From: a filamentous cyanobacterium CCP2
Lineage (GTDB): Bacteria; Cyanobacteriota; Cyanobacteriia; Elainellales; Elainellaceae
DNA length: 41,194 bases
Direction: 5' to 3'
NCBI GenBank assembly: GCA_003003615.1
Contig: PVWD01000021.1
Coordinates: 1-41,194, forward strand
The notes beneath the pieces are model-generated. The model did no database searches and was not told where the DNA came from. It saw only the letters and a program-made list of their open reading frames with translations. This document shows positions 1 to 7,213 of the stretch, piece by piece. The translations under genes and the position numbers were made by a program. Each line of letters starts with the position of its first letter. Position 1 is the first letter of the stretch.

Positions 1-936
1 CTTCTTTGCTGCTTGGTCTAATTCTAAAACTTCTCCTGCATCCAATTGCCAGCCCAATGCCCCAATATTCTGTTTTGCTTGTTCAACGGACTTTGCCCCC
101 GGAATCGGAATGGTTCCTTTGCACATGCACCAATTTAAGGCAACCTGGGCAGCCGTTTTGGATCTTGATTGGGCGATCGATCGGACACATTCCAATAAAT
201 TCCGAATTCCGGGTAGCAGTTGCCGAAATAAAATACCTCGAATCCCTTTGGGTAATGTTCCCGCTTCAGAGTATTTTCCAGTCAGCAACCCCAAAGCCAA
301 CGGGCTGTAGGCAATGAGCTGAATGCCCAATTCATCACAAACATCCTTGATTCCCAGTTCTGTCACCGGATAGGTGGAAAGCAGCGAATATTGCACTTGC
401 AGCGACGTAATCGGAATACCGCGATCGGCAAATTTTTGATGCACGCTTCGCAAACGTTTGGAGCCATAATTTGACAGCCCGACCCCCTTCACCAAACCCT
501 GCTCGTACAAATCCATCAGGCCATCTAGCAGGGCCCACTCCTGCCAAGGGGCATAGTTAGCAGTAGACCAGTGCATCTGCACCAAATCAATGTTGCGTTC
601 TAGTCGCCTTGCTGAGGCTTTTCCGGCTGCCACCATCGAGCCACGAGTGAGCCGCCAAGGGTAAGGAGCCAGCTTTGTGGCAATGCAAATTTGTGCCTGG
701 TTTGGGCCCGTGTAGTCCTGGGCAAACTGGCCTAAAAGTTTCTCGCTCTGACCGTTTAGCCGCCCTGTGCCGTAGGAATCTCCGGTGTCAAATAGCGTTA
801 CGCCGTTGTCTACGCAAAGATCAAAAACCGCTTTTAGCTGCCCATCCATGCTCTGGTTATATCCCCAAAGCAGCCGATTGCCCCATGCCCAAGTTCCACA
901 ACCCATTGACGGTAGGGAAAGTGATGATTTTTGCAT
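1..936 (-). CDS. Aldo/keto reductase (3' end outside window)
   Basis: NAD(P)H-dependent oxidoreductase of the aldo/keto reductase superfamily, expected to be a cytosolic TIM barrel that reduces a carbonyl; the substrate cannot be told. The reading frame runs without a stop from an ATG at 936 to base 1, giving 312 codons, so only the last few residues are missing. The catalytic tetrad is visible: Asp50 and Tyr55 in LFDTGDSYG, Lys88 in IATKL, His122 in VQMHW. The C-terminal part has the cofactor-binding signature IPIPGAKSVEQAKQN. The ATG at 936 gives a normal beta-strand start before the MGCGTWAWGN motif. It stands alone upstream of a broken binding-protein gene on the same strand. The family is sure; the exact subfamily (plant-type chloroplast-like AKR) is inference. 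Confidence 0.93.
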   Translation of the reverse strand, partial: MQKSSLSLPSMGCGTWAWGNRLLWGYNQSMDGQLKAVFDLCVDNGVTLFDTGDSYGTGRLNGQSEKLLGQFAQDYTGPNQAQICIATKLAPYPWRLTRGSMVAAGKASARRLERNIDLVQMHWSTANYAPWQEWALLDGLMDLYEQGLVKGVGLSNYGSKRLRSVHQKFADRGIPITSLQVQYSLLSTYPVTELGIKDVCDELGIQLIAYSPLALGLLTGKYSEAGTLPKGIRGILFRQLLPGIRNLLECVRSIAQSRSKTAAQVALNWCMCKGTIPIPGAKSVEQAKQNIGALGWQLDAGEVLELDQAAKK

Positions 937-1001
937 ATCAGCCAACACTATCCTGAACTCATTAGCAACTCTAGAGTCAGGCGTGGTTACTGTCAACTCT
1001 T

Positions 1002-1872
1002 TTAACTCACAGTAGGCGGTGAATAAAGCGGAGCGGCTTCTGGTAGCTCAGGCGGTTCACCTTCAAACCAACTGCGATAAATCTCCTCATAGATTCCGTC
1101 TTCAATGATGATGGCCAATCCCTGATTCAGTAAATCTAAGGTTTCCGTTGCATTCTGCGGCATCGCCATCCCGTAATATTCCTGTGTGAGCGGCTCCTCA
1201 ATGTTGCAAATTCCCTGAATGGTTCCCGATCGAATCACAAATTGGTTCACAGGAGCATCGTTAATTACTGCATCAACTTCTTCATTTACCAGTGCTTGCA
1301 GTGCCAGAATAGAATTCTCAAATGAGGCAATTTCTTGAGCATTTGACTCAGTTACCTTGGCGACGGCCGTAGTTCCTAGATTGAACACCAATGCGTTTAC
1401 CTTCCAAATCCTCAAAAGATTCAATTTCTTCCGCAAGCGCGGGCACGGCAATTGCCAATCCAGATTCAAAATAGGGTCTTGAAAAATCAACCTGCTGCGA
1501 TCGATCGGCAGTAATTATCATGGAGCTAATCGTGGCATCTACGGTTCCGGCTTGCAGGGCCGGAATGATATCTTCAAAGGGCAAAACCTCTAGCTCAACC
1601 TCAAACCCTGAAGCCTCAGCAATGGCATAGAGTAAATCGATTTCAAATCCTTCTAGTTCGCCTTCTACATCAGATTGAAACGGCGGAAAAACCGGATCAA
1701 TGGCGATCGTTAAAACAGTGGGTTGTGTGGCAGTCTCAACATCAGGAGCAGTTGAGTGATTGGTTTGCTGAGTTTGATCAGCCGCACAAGCATTAACGGT
1801 AAATGCAAATGCCAACCCCAACCCTGCCAAAGCGATTTGGCGCAAAAATTGCGATCGTGTCAAGCTAACCAT
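1002..1872 (-). pseudogene. ABC transporter amino-acid-type substrate-binding lipoprotein, one-base frameshift
   Basis: A family 3 extracellular solute-binding protein split by a frameshift. The N-terminal frame (from ATG 1872) carries a signal sequence ending in a lipobox VNAC with Cys29, then LTIAIDPVFPPF, GFEIDLLYAIAEASG and the ligand-binding MIITADRSQQVDFSRPYF. It should continue IGVQLGTTAVAK, but one extra base at about 1380 diverts it to a stop 11 codons later. The second frame continues the family cleanly (ESNAQEIASFENSILALQAL, EEVDAVINDAPV) to the stop at 1002. Removing the extra base restores a protein of 289 residues, the normal length. No permease or ATPase lies nearby. It is either a recent pseudogene or an assembly error; all other positions look under selection. 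Confidence 0.85.
1380..1380 (-). other. Frameshift site in the binding-protein gene
   Basis: On the coding strand the bases read CAA T CTA GGA ACT; family members read Gln-Leu-Gly-Thr-Thr here, which is recovered exactly when the T at 1380 is removed. No homopolymer is present, which slightly favours a true mutation over a base-calling slip. Confidence 0.75.
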
Positions 1873-2309
1873 AGAGATGATTTCGCCCTTTTACAATCTC
1901 TTAATTAGATAAACAGCGTTTCCTATTCAGTTGGTCATTCCAAACCGTCGCTCATAACACTCTTGAGAGCGTTCTACCAAATTAATTCTGCCTTCACTCT
2001 ACCGCGCTCTTTAAATCAGCGTCAAAAAATACATATTTAGATAAATTGATGATTTTTAACTCCCACCTCCATCTAGAGGAACTGAAGCGAATTTACTCGT
2101 TCATTAATCAAATTAAATTGATGTACTTAGGCTATCAGGGTACAGGGAATCGGGCTAGACATCCGTGCCGCAAGTGAAGGTTCTGGAGCTAGACTGCTTA
2201 CAGGAGCTAAGGTTTGTCAACTGGTGTGGCTTTGTTGTTTCAATGGGTTGGGTAGACTGACAGTGCAAGCATTTGGTGCAATCGGTTTCGTTAGGGGGGA
2301 TGTAGAGCG
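1873..2309. other. Intergenic region, no gene seen
   Basis: This 437-base stretch separates the divergent binding-protein remnant and the GTPase gene, so it should hold two promoters. It is AT-rich up to about 2130, then more mixed. I find no convincing ORF, hairpin or repeat. A purine-rich run (TTAGGGGGGA, 2290-2299) sits just before the GTPase start and may serve as its ribosome-binding site, though spacing is long. Confidence 0.4.
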
Positions 2310-4259
2310 ATGGTGCGAATCAAACTATGGCAATGGATCGTTTTAGTGCTGCCGATCGTCTTTATCGTTGGGTTTTTGCTGGCAGCAGCCGGATGGCAAA
2401 TTCATGAATGGCGGCTGAACTGGATTTGGGCAGTCTTTACGCTGGTTTTCGTGGGGTGGCGGTGGTTATTGGTGCGGTGGACACAACCCGCCCTCAAGCA
2501 AATGCAAGCCGTTGTGACGGAAGTTCAGGAGGAGTTGCAATCTGAGTTAGAGGCTGCCTCACTGAACGCACTCAGCAATACACCAAACAATGTCACCCAG
2601 CAGGCAGAACAAGCCCTCCAAACCGTTTTGAACTCTGCCAAGAGCGATCCTCCCATTTGGGAAAACTGGGAATTATTTTGGAAGCGTTGCCAGGAGCTTG
2701 TCACCTCGATCGCCCACATTTACTACCCCACTGTGAAATATCCCTTACTGAATATTTATGTGCCTCAAGCCTATGGGCTAATTCGGGGAACGGTCGATGA
2801 TGTAGACCAGTGGATGCAAAAACTTTCGCCAGTGCTGAACCAAGTCACCGTAGGGCAAGCCCTTGAGGCCTATGAAGTGTACCAGAAGCTAGAACCCTCT
2901 GCCCGTAAGCTTTGGCGCACCTGGACATGGGCCCAGTGGGTTTTAAACCCGGCGGCGGCCGCGGCTCGGCAAGCCAGTCAACGATCGAGCGATCGGGCGA
3001 CCCAGCAGCTTTTGGTCAATTTGGGTCAGTTGCTCCGAGAGGCGACTTTACGAAATTTGTGTCGGCAAGCCATTTTCCTCTACAGCGGGATGCTTCCGGT
3101 TGGGGCTTCCCCCGTGCCAAAGCCAACCTTGCCCAAGGCCAAAACCCAAACGCTACGAGAGATTTTGACCCACGCCCAGCCCGTTGAAACGGTTAAGCAG
3201 CAGCCCATTAATATCCTGCTGGTGGGCCGAACCGGAGCCGGAAAAAGTAGCCTGATCAACACCCTGTTTGAAGCCGATCGCGCCGCAGTGGATGTGTTAC
3301 CTAGCACCGACCAAATTCAAAGCTATCACTGGGAAACCGCCACCGGGGAAACCTTGACCCTCTGGGACTCTCCAGGCTACGAACAGGTCAACCGTTCAGA
3401 TTTACGAGAATTGGTACTAGACTACGCCGCCAGTGCCGACTTGCTTCTGCTAGTGACTCCCGCCCTCGACCCAGCCCTGCAAATGGATGCCGATTTTCTC
3501 AAAGATTTGAAAACCGATGTTCCAGACCTTCCCGCCATTACCGTTGTCACCCAGGTCGATCGGCTGCGGCCCTTCCGCGAGTGGGAGCCGCCCTATGACT
3601 GGCAATGGGGCGATCGTCCGAAGGAAATTTCCATCCGCGAGGCAACCCAATACCGAGCAGAGTTGCTGGGTGAATATTGCGATCGGGTTTTGCCCATCGT
3701 AACGGCAGAGATGCAGTCTAACCGGGCAAGCTGGGGAGCTGATACCCTATCTCTGGCACTCATAGAAACGATCGACCCCGCCAAGCAAGTCCGTTTAGCA
3801 CGATTTCTCAACAACCTGGAAAGCCGCACCGTTGCCGCCGCCAAAATTATTGATCATTACACCTTCCAAATGACCACCACCCAGGGAGTAGCCTCTCTGT
3901 TGAAAAGTCCCGTCCTTCAGTTTATTTCCACCCTTACCACTGGCTCACCTGCCCTGGCCTACGTTTTGGCAGAGCAAATCCCCGTCGAACAACTTCCCCT
4001 CGTCATCGGCAAACTGCAAATGGCCTATGATTTGTTTTCCCTCTTCAACACCAGCACCGAGCTATCCGATCGCGTCAACGCACCCACCTTCGACCTGCGC
4101 TCCCTCTGGAGCCTCCTCCTGGAAAACTCCAGCACGCCCGATCGCAATGCCTGGGCCTTTGGCCATGCCCTGGTGGAATACTGGACACACAACCTGTCGA
4201 TCGCCCAACTCCGTGATCGGTTTGAGCACTACCTCAACCAACAAGCCCAACAAAAATAA
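2310..4259 (+). CDS. Membrane-anchored dynamin/Era-like GTPase, function unknown
   Basis: A 649-residue protein with two N-terminal hydrophobic segments (about residues 8-26 and 37-56) followed by a long helical region and a P-loop GTPase domain. GTPase motifs are G1 GRTGAGKSS at 306-314, G3 DSPGYE starting at Asp353 (Pro in the usual DxxG gap is normal for this group) and G4 TQVDR at 414-418, a variant of NKxD/TKxD seen in Era-like GTPases. The region after the GTPase domain is helical, with a long hydrophobic stretch around LLKSPVLQFISTLTTGSPALAYVLAEQ. The layout (two TM, GTPase, hydrophobic C-terminal domain) resembles YcjX/DUF697-type cyanobacterial GTPases. A role in membrane or stress processes is inference. 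It is a single-gene unit followed by a heptamer tandem repeat. Confidence 0.85.
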   Translation: MVRIKLWQWIVLVLPIVFIVGFLLAAAGWQIHEWRLNWIWAVFTLVFVGWRWLLVRWTQPALKQMQAVVTEVQEELQSELEAASLNALSNTPNNVTQQAEQALQTVLNSAKSDPPIWENWELFWKRCQELVTSIAHIYYPTVKYPLLNIYVPQAYGLIRGTVDDVDQWMQKLSPVLNQVTVGQALEAYEVYQKLEPSARKLWRTWTWAQWVLNPAAAAARQASQRSSDRATQQLLVNLGQLLREATLRNLCRQAIFLYSGMLPVGASPVPKPTLPKAKTQTLREILTHAQPVETVKQQPINILLVGRTGAGKSSLINTLFEADRAAVDVLPSTDQIQSYHWETATGETLTLWDSPGYEQVNRSDLRELVLDYAASADLLLLVTPALDPALQMDADFLKDLKTDVPDLPAITVVTQVDRLRPFREWEPPYDWQWGDRPKEISIREATQYRAELLGEYCDRVLPIVTAEMQSNRASWGADTLSLALIETIDPAKQVRLARFLNNLESRTVAAAKIIDHYTFQMTTTQGVASLLKSPVLQFISTLTTGSPALAYVLAEQIPVEQLPLVIGKLQMAYDLFSLFNTSTELSDRVNAPTFDLRSLWSLLLENSSTPDRNAWAFGHALVEYWTHNLSIAQLRDRFEHYLNQQAQQK

Positions 4260-4278
4260 TGGAAGTTACAGCAGTTTG

Positions 4279-4318
4279 CAGACGGGTAGGGAGTGGGGAG
4301 TGGGGAGTAGGGAGTAGT
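4279..4318. repeat. GGGAGTR short tandem repeat
   Basis: About five degenerate copies of the heptamer GGGAGTG/GGGAGTA begin 20 bases after the stop codon of the GTPase gene. The same motif recurs at 25691-25755 and 36242-36287. Such short tandem repeats are common in intergenic DNA of filamentous cyanobacteria. Confidence 0.8.
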
Positions 4319-4365
4319 GTGGCTTAACTAAGTGGAAATCGCTGTAAGACTTTAATTAGGTCATT

Positions 4366-4390
4366 CGTAGCGCAGGCATCTTGCCTGCCA
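4366..4390. repeat. Dispersed hairpin repeat, GCAGGCATCTTGCCTGC core
   Basis: A palindrome with stem GCAGGCA/TGCCTGC and a three-base loop, preceded by CGTAGC. The same core lies at 25874-25898 in this orientation and in reverse within the 100-bp elements at 8589-8688 and 38877-38976. Flanks here are only loosely like the copy at 25874, including a shared GATCGCA...CGAATTTGACTTTAAC-like right side ending in a TTAAC(T)TCCAT end. Confidence 0.8.
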
Positions 4391-4625
4391 GTGGAACGAT
4401 CGCCCGATCGCAATCAGCGAATTTGACTTTAACCTCCATCATTTCTTGTAGGATCAGTCGATCGGCTTAAGTCCTCTTCACCCCAAACTCCATCATTTCT
4501 TGTGGGATGGGCATCTTGCCTGCCCTTCCATCATCCCCATGCAAAAATAACTTTGCCTGCCCCAGAACAAAGCAACCTTTACAAAATTTTACATTCCCCC
4601 AAAAGGCACACCAGCCTACCTATTA

Positions 4626-4697
4626 TGTCCTCCGGACTGTCCTGGAGACAATCTTATGGACTGTCCTGGAGATTGTCCTGTGGAAATTCCTCTGGAC
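4626..4697. repeat. Array of six phased 12-bp palindromic units
   Basis: Six contiguous 12-base units with consensus TGTCCTSTGGAC: TGTCCTCCGGAC, TGTCCTGGAGAC, AATCTTATGGAC, TGTCCTGGAGAT, TGTCCTGTGGAA and ATTCCTCTGGAC, starting at 4626 and repeating every 12 bases. Each unit is close to its own reverse complement (GTCC...GGAC). Two further units lie within the neighbouring HTH gene (5190-5213) and two over its ribosome-binding site (5473-5496). The arrangement looks like a cooperative protein-binding array, such as an operator, iteron or centromere-like site. The likeliest binder is the protein encoded at 4904-5467, by inference. Confidence 0.75.
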
Positions 4698-4708
4698 GTG
4701 GTAAAGTA

Positions 4709-4795
4709 TGAACAGAAAGGCTGAAGGGTTCAAGGAGAACGGCTCCCACTGGTGGGTAAAGCTCCTGCTGGCGCACAAATGCCAGAGTAACTGAC
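4709..4795 (+). CDS. Possible 28-aa small protein downstream of the 12-bp array
   Basis: An ATG 11 bases after the repeat array opens a frame encoding MNRKAEGFKENGSHWWVKLL and eight more residues, ending at 4795. It is basic with a Trp-Trp pair. No good Shine-Dalgarno is visible. It lies inside the interval bounded by the array and a plus-strand terminator at 4883-4905, so the interval is probably transcribed; whether this frame is translated is uncertain. The interval may instead make a non-coding RNA. Confidence 0.3.
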
Positions 4796-4819
4796 AGCCC
4801 ATCACCAAAAACTAAGGTG

Positions 4820-4870
4820 ATGCCAGTGCTAAGACCAACATCACCAAAGAAGATAAAAGTAAAAAAGTAG
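4820..4870 (+). CDS. Possible 16-aa lysine-rich peptide
   Basis: A second tiny frame, MPVLRPTSPKKIKVKK, starts at 4820 after CTAAGGTG, which contains a weak AAGG ribosome-binding match. It ends 13 bases before the terminator stem. It is strongly basic. Its position between array and terminator is the only support, so it is listed at low confidence. Confidence 0.2.
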   Translation: MPVLRPTSPKKIKVKK

Positions 4871-4882
4871 CTAAAGTAACTC

Positions 4883-4905
4883 AGCCAGCCCATAGCTGGC
4901 TTTTT
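4883..4905 (+). terminator. Rho-independent terminator (plus strand) of an array-proximal transcript
   Basis: A seven-base-pair stem AGCCAGC/GCTGGCT with a five-base loop is followed by TTTTT. The T tract is on the plus strand only, so it ends a rightward transcript, although no sizeable plus-strand gene lies in front of it. The T tract overlaps the stop codon of the convergent HTH gene. Confidence 0.7.
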
Positions 4906-5467
4906 AATTGTAAAGCTTTGAGACTCTCCAGGCTAGCTCCCCCCCCGATCGAAATCCAGCACGAGTGAAAACAAACCCTGCTTCATAAAACCGATCGCCT
5001 GCCTCTCTTACCACTGAAGGGGGAAGGTCTAAAAGATAGGCAACTTCCTTGGTGCTGAGGAGCCAACCATAGCGGGCAGCCCGTTCCAAGGCTTCAAAAT
5101 AGGCAAGGGGGTCAGGTTCGGGGGGAGGCGGTTGCAGCTTTGAGACAAGCTCCGAAGCAATCATTGTCACCAGCTTGATGATGTCCGGCTGTATTGTGGA
5201 CAGTCCAGAGGACGAGTCGGCAGGTTCAGCCTCTGGGCTTTGTATTCCTTTCATATCAAGGAATTCGGCAGTCGTTCCTCCTTGCTGAATAAACTGGTGC
5301 AGTTCATCCAACAGCCGGATCTGTCCTGCATTGACGTAGGATCTGTTGCCAATCCGCTCTGGTTTAATGCCCAAAGCATCAAGGCGTGTATAAACGGCAC
5401 TTCTGACCAAGTTGTACCGCTCCGTTAGCTGGCTCACCGGCAGCCGATCGATCTCCCCATTGCTCAT
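4904..5467 (-). CDS. DNA-binding protein with two helix-turn-helix regions
   Basis: A 187-residue protein of no family I can name. The N-terminal 50 residues (PVSQLTERYNLVRSAVYTRL ... IGNRSYVNAGQIRLLDEL) look like a MerR/excisionase-type winged helix: a helix-turn-helix followed by a wing. A Ser/Glu/Pro linker follows (about 75-115). The C-terminal 60 residues (LLSTKEVAYLLDLPPSVVREAGDRF..., RAGFRSGGELAWRVSKL) form a second excisionase-like HTH. The start at 5467 is supported by AGAGGA seven bases upstream. That ribosome-binding site lies in a pair of 12-bp units, and further units occur in the gene and downstream, suggesting autoregulation. It could also be a partition or replication-type binding protein captured from a plasmid; no transposase or replicase is near. 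Confidence 0.7.
   Translation of the reverse strand: MSNGEIDRLPVSQLTERYNLVRSAVYTRLDALGIKPERIGNRSYVNAGQIRLLDELHQFIQQGGTTAEFLDMKGIQSPEAEPADSSSGLSTIQPDIIKLVTMIASELVSKLQPPPPEPDPLAYFEALERAARYGWLLSTKEVAYLLDLPPSVVREAGDRFYEAGFVFTRAGFRSGGELAWRVSKLYN
5190..5213. promoter_or_regulatory. Two 12-bp units inside the HTH coding sequence
   Basis: TGTATTGTGGAC followed directly by AGTCCAGAGGAC, matching the 12-bp consensus of the downstream array in the same phase. It contains the GGACAGTCC core. It lies in the linker-encoding part of the gene, where protein sequence is least constrained. Confidence 0.55.
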
Positions 5468-5472
5468 CCCGT

Positions 5473-5496
5473 TATCCTCTGGACTGTCCTCAGGAT
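5473..5496. promoter_or_regulatory. Two 12-bp units over the HTH gene's ribosome-binding site (candidate operator)
   Basis: TATCCTCTGGAC and TGTCCTCAGGAT together make a near-perfect 25-bp palindrome around GGACTGTCC, ending six bases before the ATG at 5467. The Shine-Dalgarno AGAGGA of the gene falls within it. This is the expected place for an autorepressor site; binding is inferred, not shown. Confidence 0.6.
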
Positions 5497-5619
5497 ACTT
5501 TTAATATGCCTATGACAAGCAAAAGTGGCAAGTATTTGGCAGCCAAGATTCAGAAATTAAAGATTTGCTGGGGGCAATTCGCTGAAGTTGTGACAAATTC
5601 GATCGGGTGAACTGGTGAA

Positions 5620-6057
5620 TCAATAAACCGAAACGGCTCCATTGGCGGCAATGCTGACTGAGGTGCGGCCAGGCGTATCGCTCAACTGCTCCCCAATAAT
5701 AATGGTGACGGTGTTGCCAGAGGTGAACACATCCATACTTAGGCCAATGCTGTCCCCTTGGGGATACGCCACAAAGTAGACAGGCGGAGGAATAAACTGA
5801 GTGGTAGTACTACCAAAAGCAGTAGTGCCGCCGGGTGGCAGAAGCCGTTCAGCAGAAGCAGGCTGGGTGAGCCGACAAACGATCGTCGCGTCGCCGCCAT
5901 TGACCACTTCAATCCGAATCGGCTGGTTAGGATTCACGCTGGCAATGACCTGTCCTGCCTGGGCCATTTCAAAGGAGGACAAGGGGATAGCAGGGGCGAT
6001 CGACGGCACTATTCCAAGACCTGCGACCGCTAGCAACAGGGCAAAATATGATTTCAT
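5620..6057 (-). CDS. Small exported protein, unknown function
   Basis: A 145-residue protein with an N-terminal signal peptide (MKSYFALLLAVAGLGIVPSI, cleavage expected after about residue 22-32) and a beta-rich mature part, including NPNQPIRIEVVNGGDATIVC and a Gly/Thr-rich stretch. I chose the ATG at 6057 because GAGG lies at a good distance before it and it opens directly into the signal peptide; the longer frame to 6114 adds a second, unlikely hydrophobic leader. No catalytic motif is visible. A periplasmic or surface beta-sandwich role is possible. It has no operon partner. Confidence 0.7.
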   Translation of the reverse strand: MKSYFALLLAVAGLGIVPSIAPAIPLSSFEMAQAGQVIASVNPNQPIRIEVVNGGDATIVCRLTQPASAERLLPPGGTTAFGSTTTQFIPPPVYFVAYPQGDSIGLSMDVFTSGNTVTIIIGEQLSDTPGRTSVSIAANGAVSVY

Positions 6058-6287
6058 TAATAAATCCTCAAAGCTTGAGCAGTTAAAACTTAACAGAAGG
6101 ATCAAGCAAAGCATTAATCAGAACCGCTAAATTCGGGCTATAGATTTTTGCCCAAATGCTTCACCACACCCAATTTTTCTTCCTAAATATTAAACCGTAA
6201 TTGTCACGGGCTAGGCTTGCTAAATCCTGTTTTCTTTGATTCAGGCTGAGCCATTGGGCAGGGATCATTCGCTTGTTCCGGGCTGCC

Positions 6288-6986
6288 TCACCGGACTTGT
6301 ACCACCAAAATTGAAAAGTATGGCAAATCTAGACTTGGCCGATCGCGCAAATCGCTATACACCTTTTGATCCGGCAAGGTTGCCCGCACCACCACATGGC
6401 TTTGCTGAAGCAGTTGATGCTGTTTCAACACCGACCACACCTTTTCATAAACCGAACTCACCTTCATCAACACCAAAACATCAGCTTGCTGCAAGGCGGC
6501 TTCCAGATCAGAAACCCTATAAAGCGCGGGCAAGACCATTAGGCGTTGGGTACGAACCGTGAGGGGAATGCCTAAAACGGAAGCGGCCGCCATGGGTGAA
6601 CAAATCCCCGGCACGGTTTGAATCATCACATCAGGATGGGCTGCTTGAAGGGTTTGAGCCAGATAGGTAAAGGTGCTGTAAAAACTGATATCTCCCTCAC
6701 AGGCAAACGCCACATCCCCTTGCTGCAAGGACTGCCATACCTGAGCCGCTGCCGCCTGCCATGCCTGAAGTAGTTCAGCTTCGTCTTGGACATAGGGAAA
6801 AGCCAACGACAGACGAGTTTGCTGCGGTTGGAGCCACGACACCACAATTTGCTCTGCCATACCCGGTTTGCCACCAACACCCGCCGGAAATGCCACCACT
6901 GGAGCCTGCTGCAACAGCCGCAACCCTTTAACGGTAATCAATTCTGGGTCGCCCACTCCGACTCCAATCCCATACAGGATGCCCAT
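6288..6986 (-). CDS. cobI: Precorrin-2 C(20)-methyltransferase
   Basis: A 232-residue tetrapyrrole methylase that transfers a methyl group from S-adenosylmethionine to C-20 of precorrin-2 in the corrin ring pathway leading to (pseudo)cobalamin. The N-terminus YGIGVGVGDPELITVKGLRL is the family signature, with the SAM-binding GVGDPELIT loop. Further motifs are FACEGDISFYSTFTYLA and VPGICSPMAAA, both typical of this family. Length fits CobI/CbiL. No other corrin gene is in the window, which is normal for cyanobacteria, where these genes are scattered. It is divergent from the aminotransferase gene. Confidence 0.93.
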   Translation of the reverse strand: MGILYGIGVGVGDPELITVKGLRLLQQAPVVAFPAGVGGKPGMAEQIVVSWLQPQQTRLSLAFPYVQDEAELLQAWQAAAAQVWQSLQQGDVAFACEGDISFYSTFTYLAQTLQAAHPDVMIQTVPGICSPMAAASVLGIPLTVRTQRLMVLPALYRVSDLEAALQQADVLVLMKVSSVYEKVWSVLKQHQLLQQSHVVVRATLPDQKVYSDLRDRPSLDLPYFSILVVQVR

Positions 6987-7213
6987 GCAAACTTAACCTT
7001 ACTTGCGATCGAATGTCCCCTTAATGTATCTGGTTTAGCTTCGGAAACTATTGAGAGACTTCATCATTCTTCAGAGATAGGAGAAGATAGTGCTGATGAC
7101 TTGATTGAGTGAATTCTGTTGGGATGGGTTCAGTTGGGATTGTCAGTGGTTCTCGACTCCATCACAATTGAATCACGAGTGTCCGCTTTAACTAGAGTGT
7201 GTGGTGTAACAGA

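Noticed and set aside
4626-4697. CRISPR-like array
   Set aside because: Units are 12 bases without spacers and are palindromic; not a CRISPR.
4654-4893. 79-codon minus-strand frame over the array and terminator
   Set aside because: It runs through the 12-bp repeats and starts inside the terminator stem; no coding character.
6236-6562. Plus-strand frame opposite cobI
   Set aside because: Runs antisense to a well-supported gene with no family similarity.
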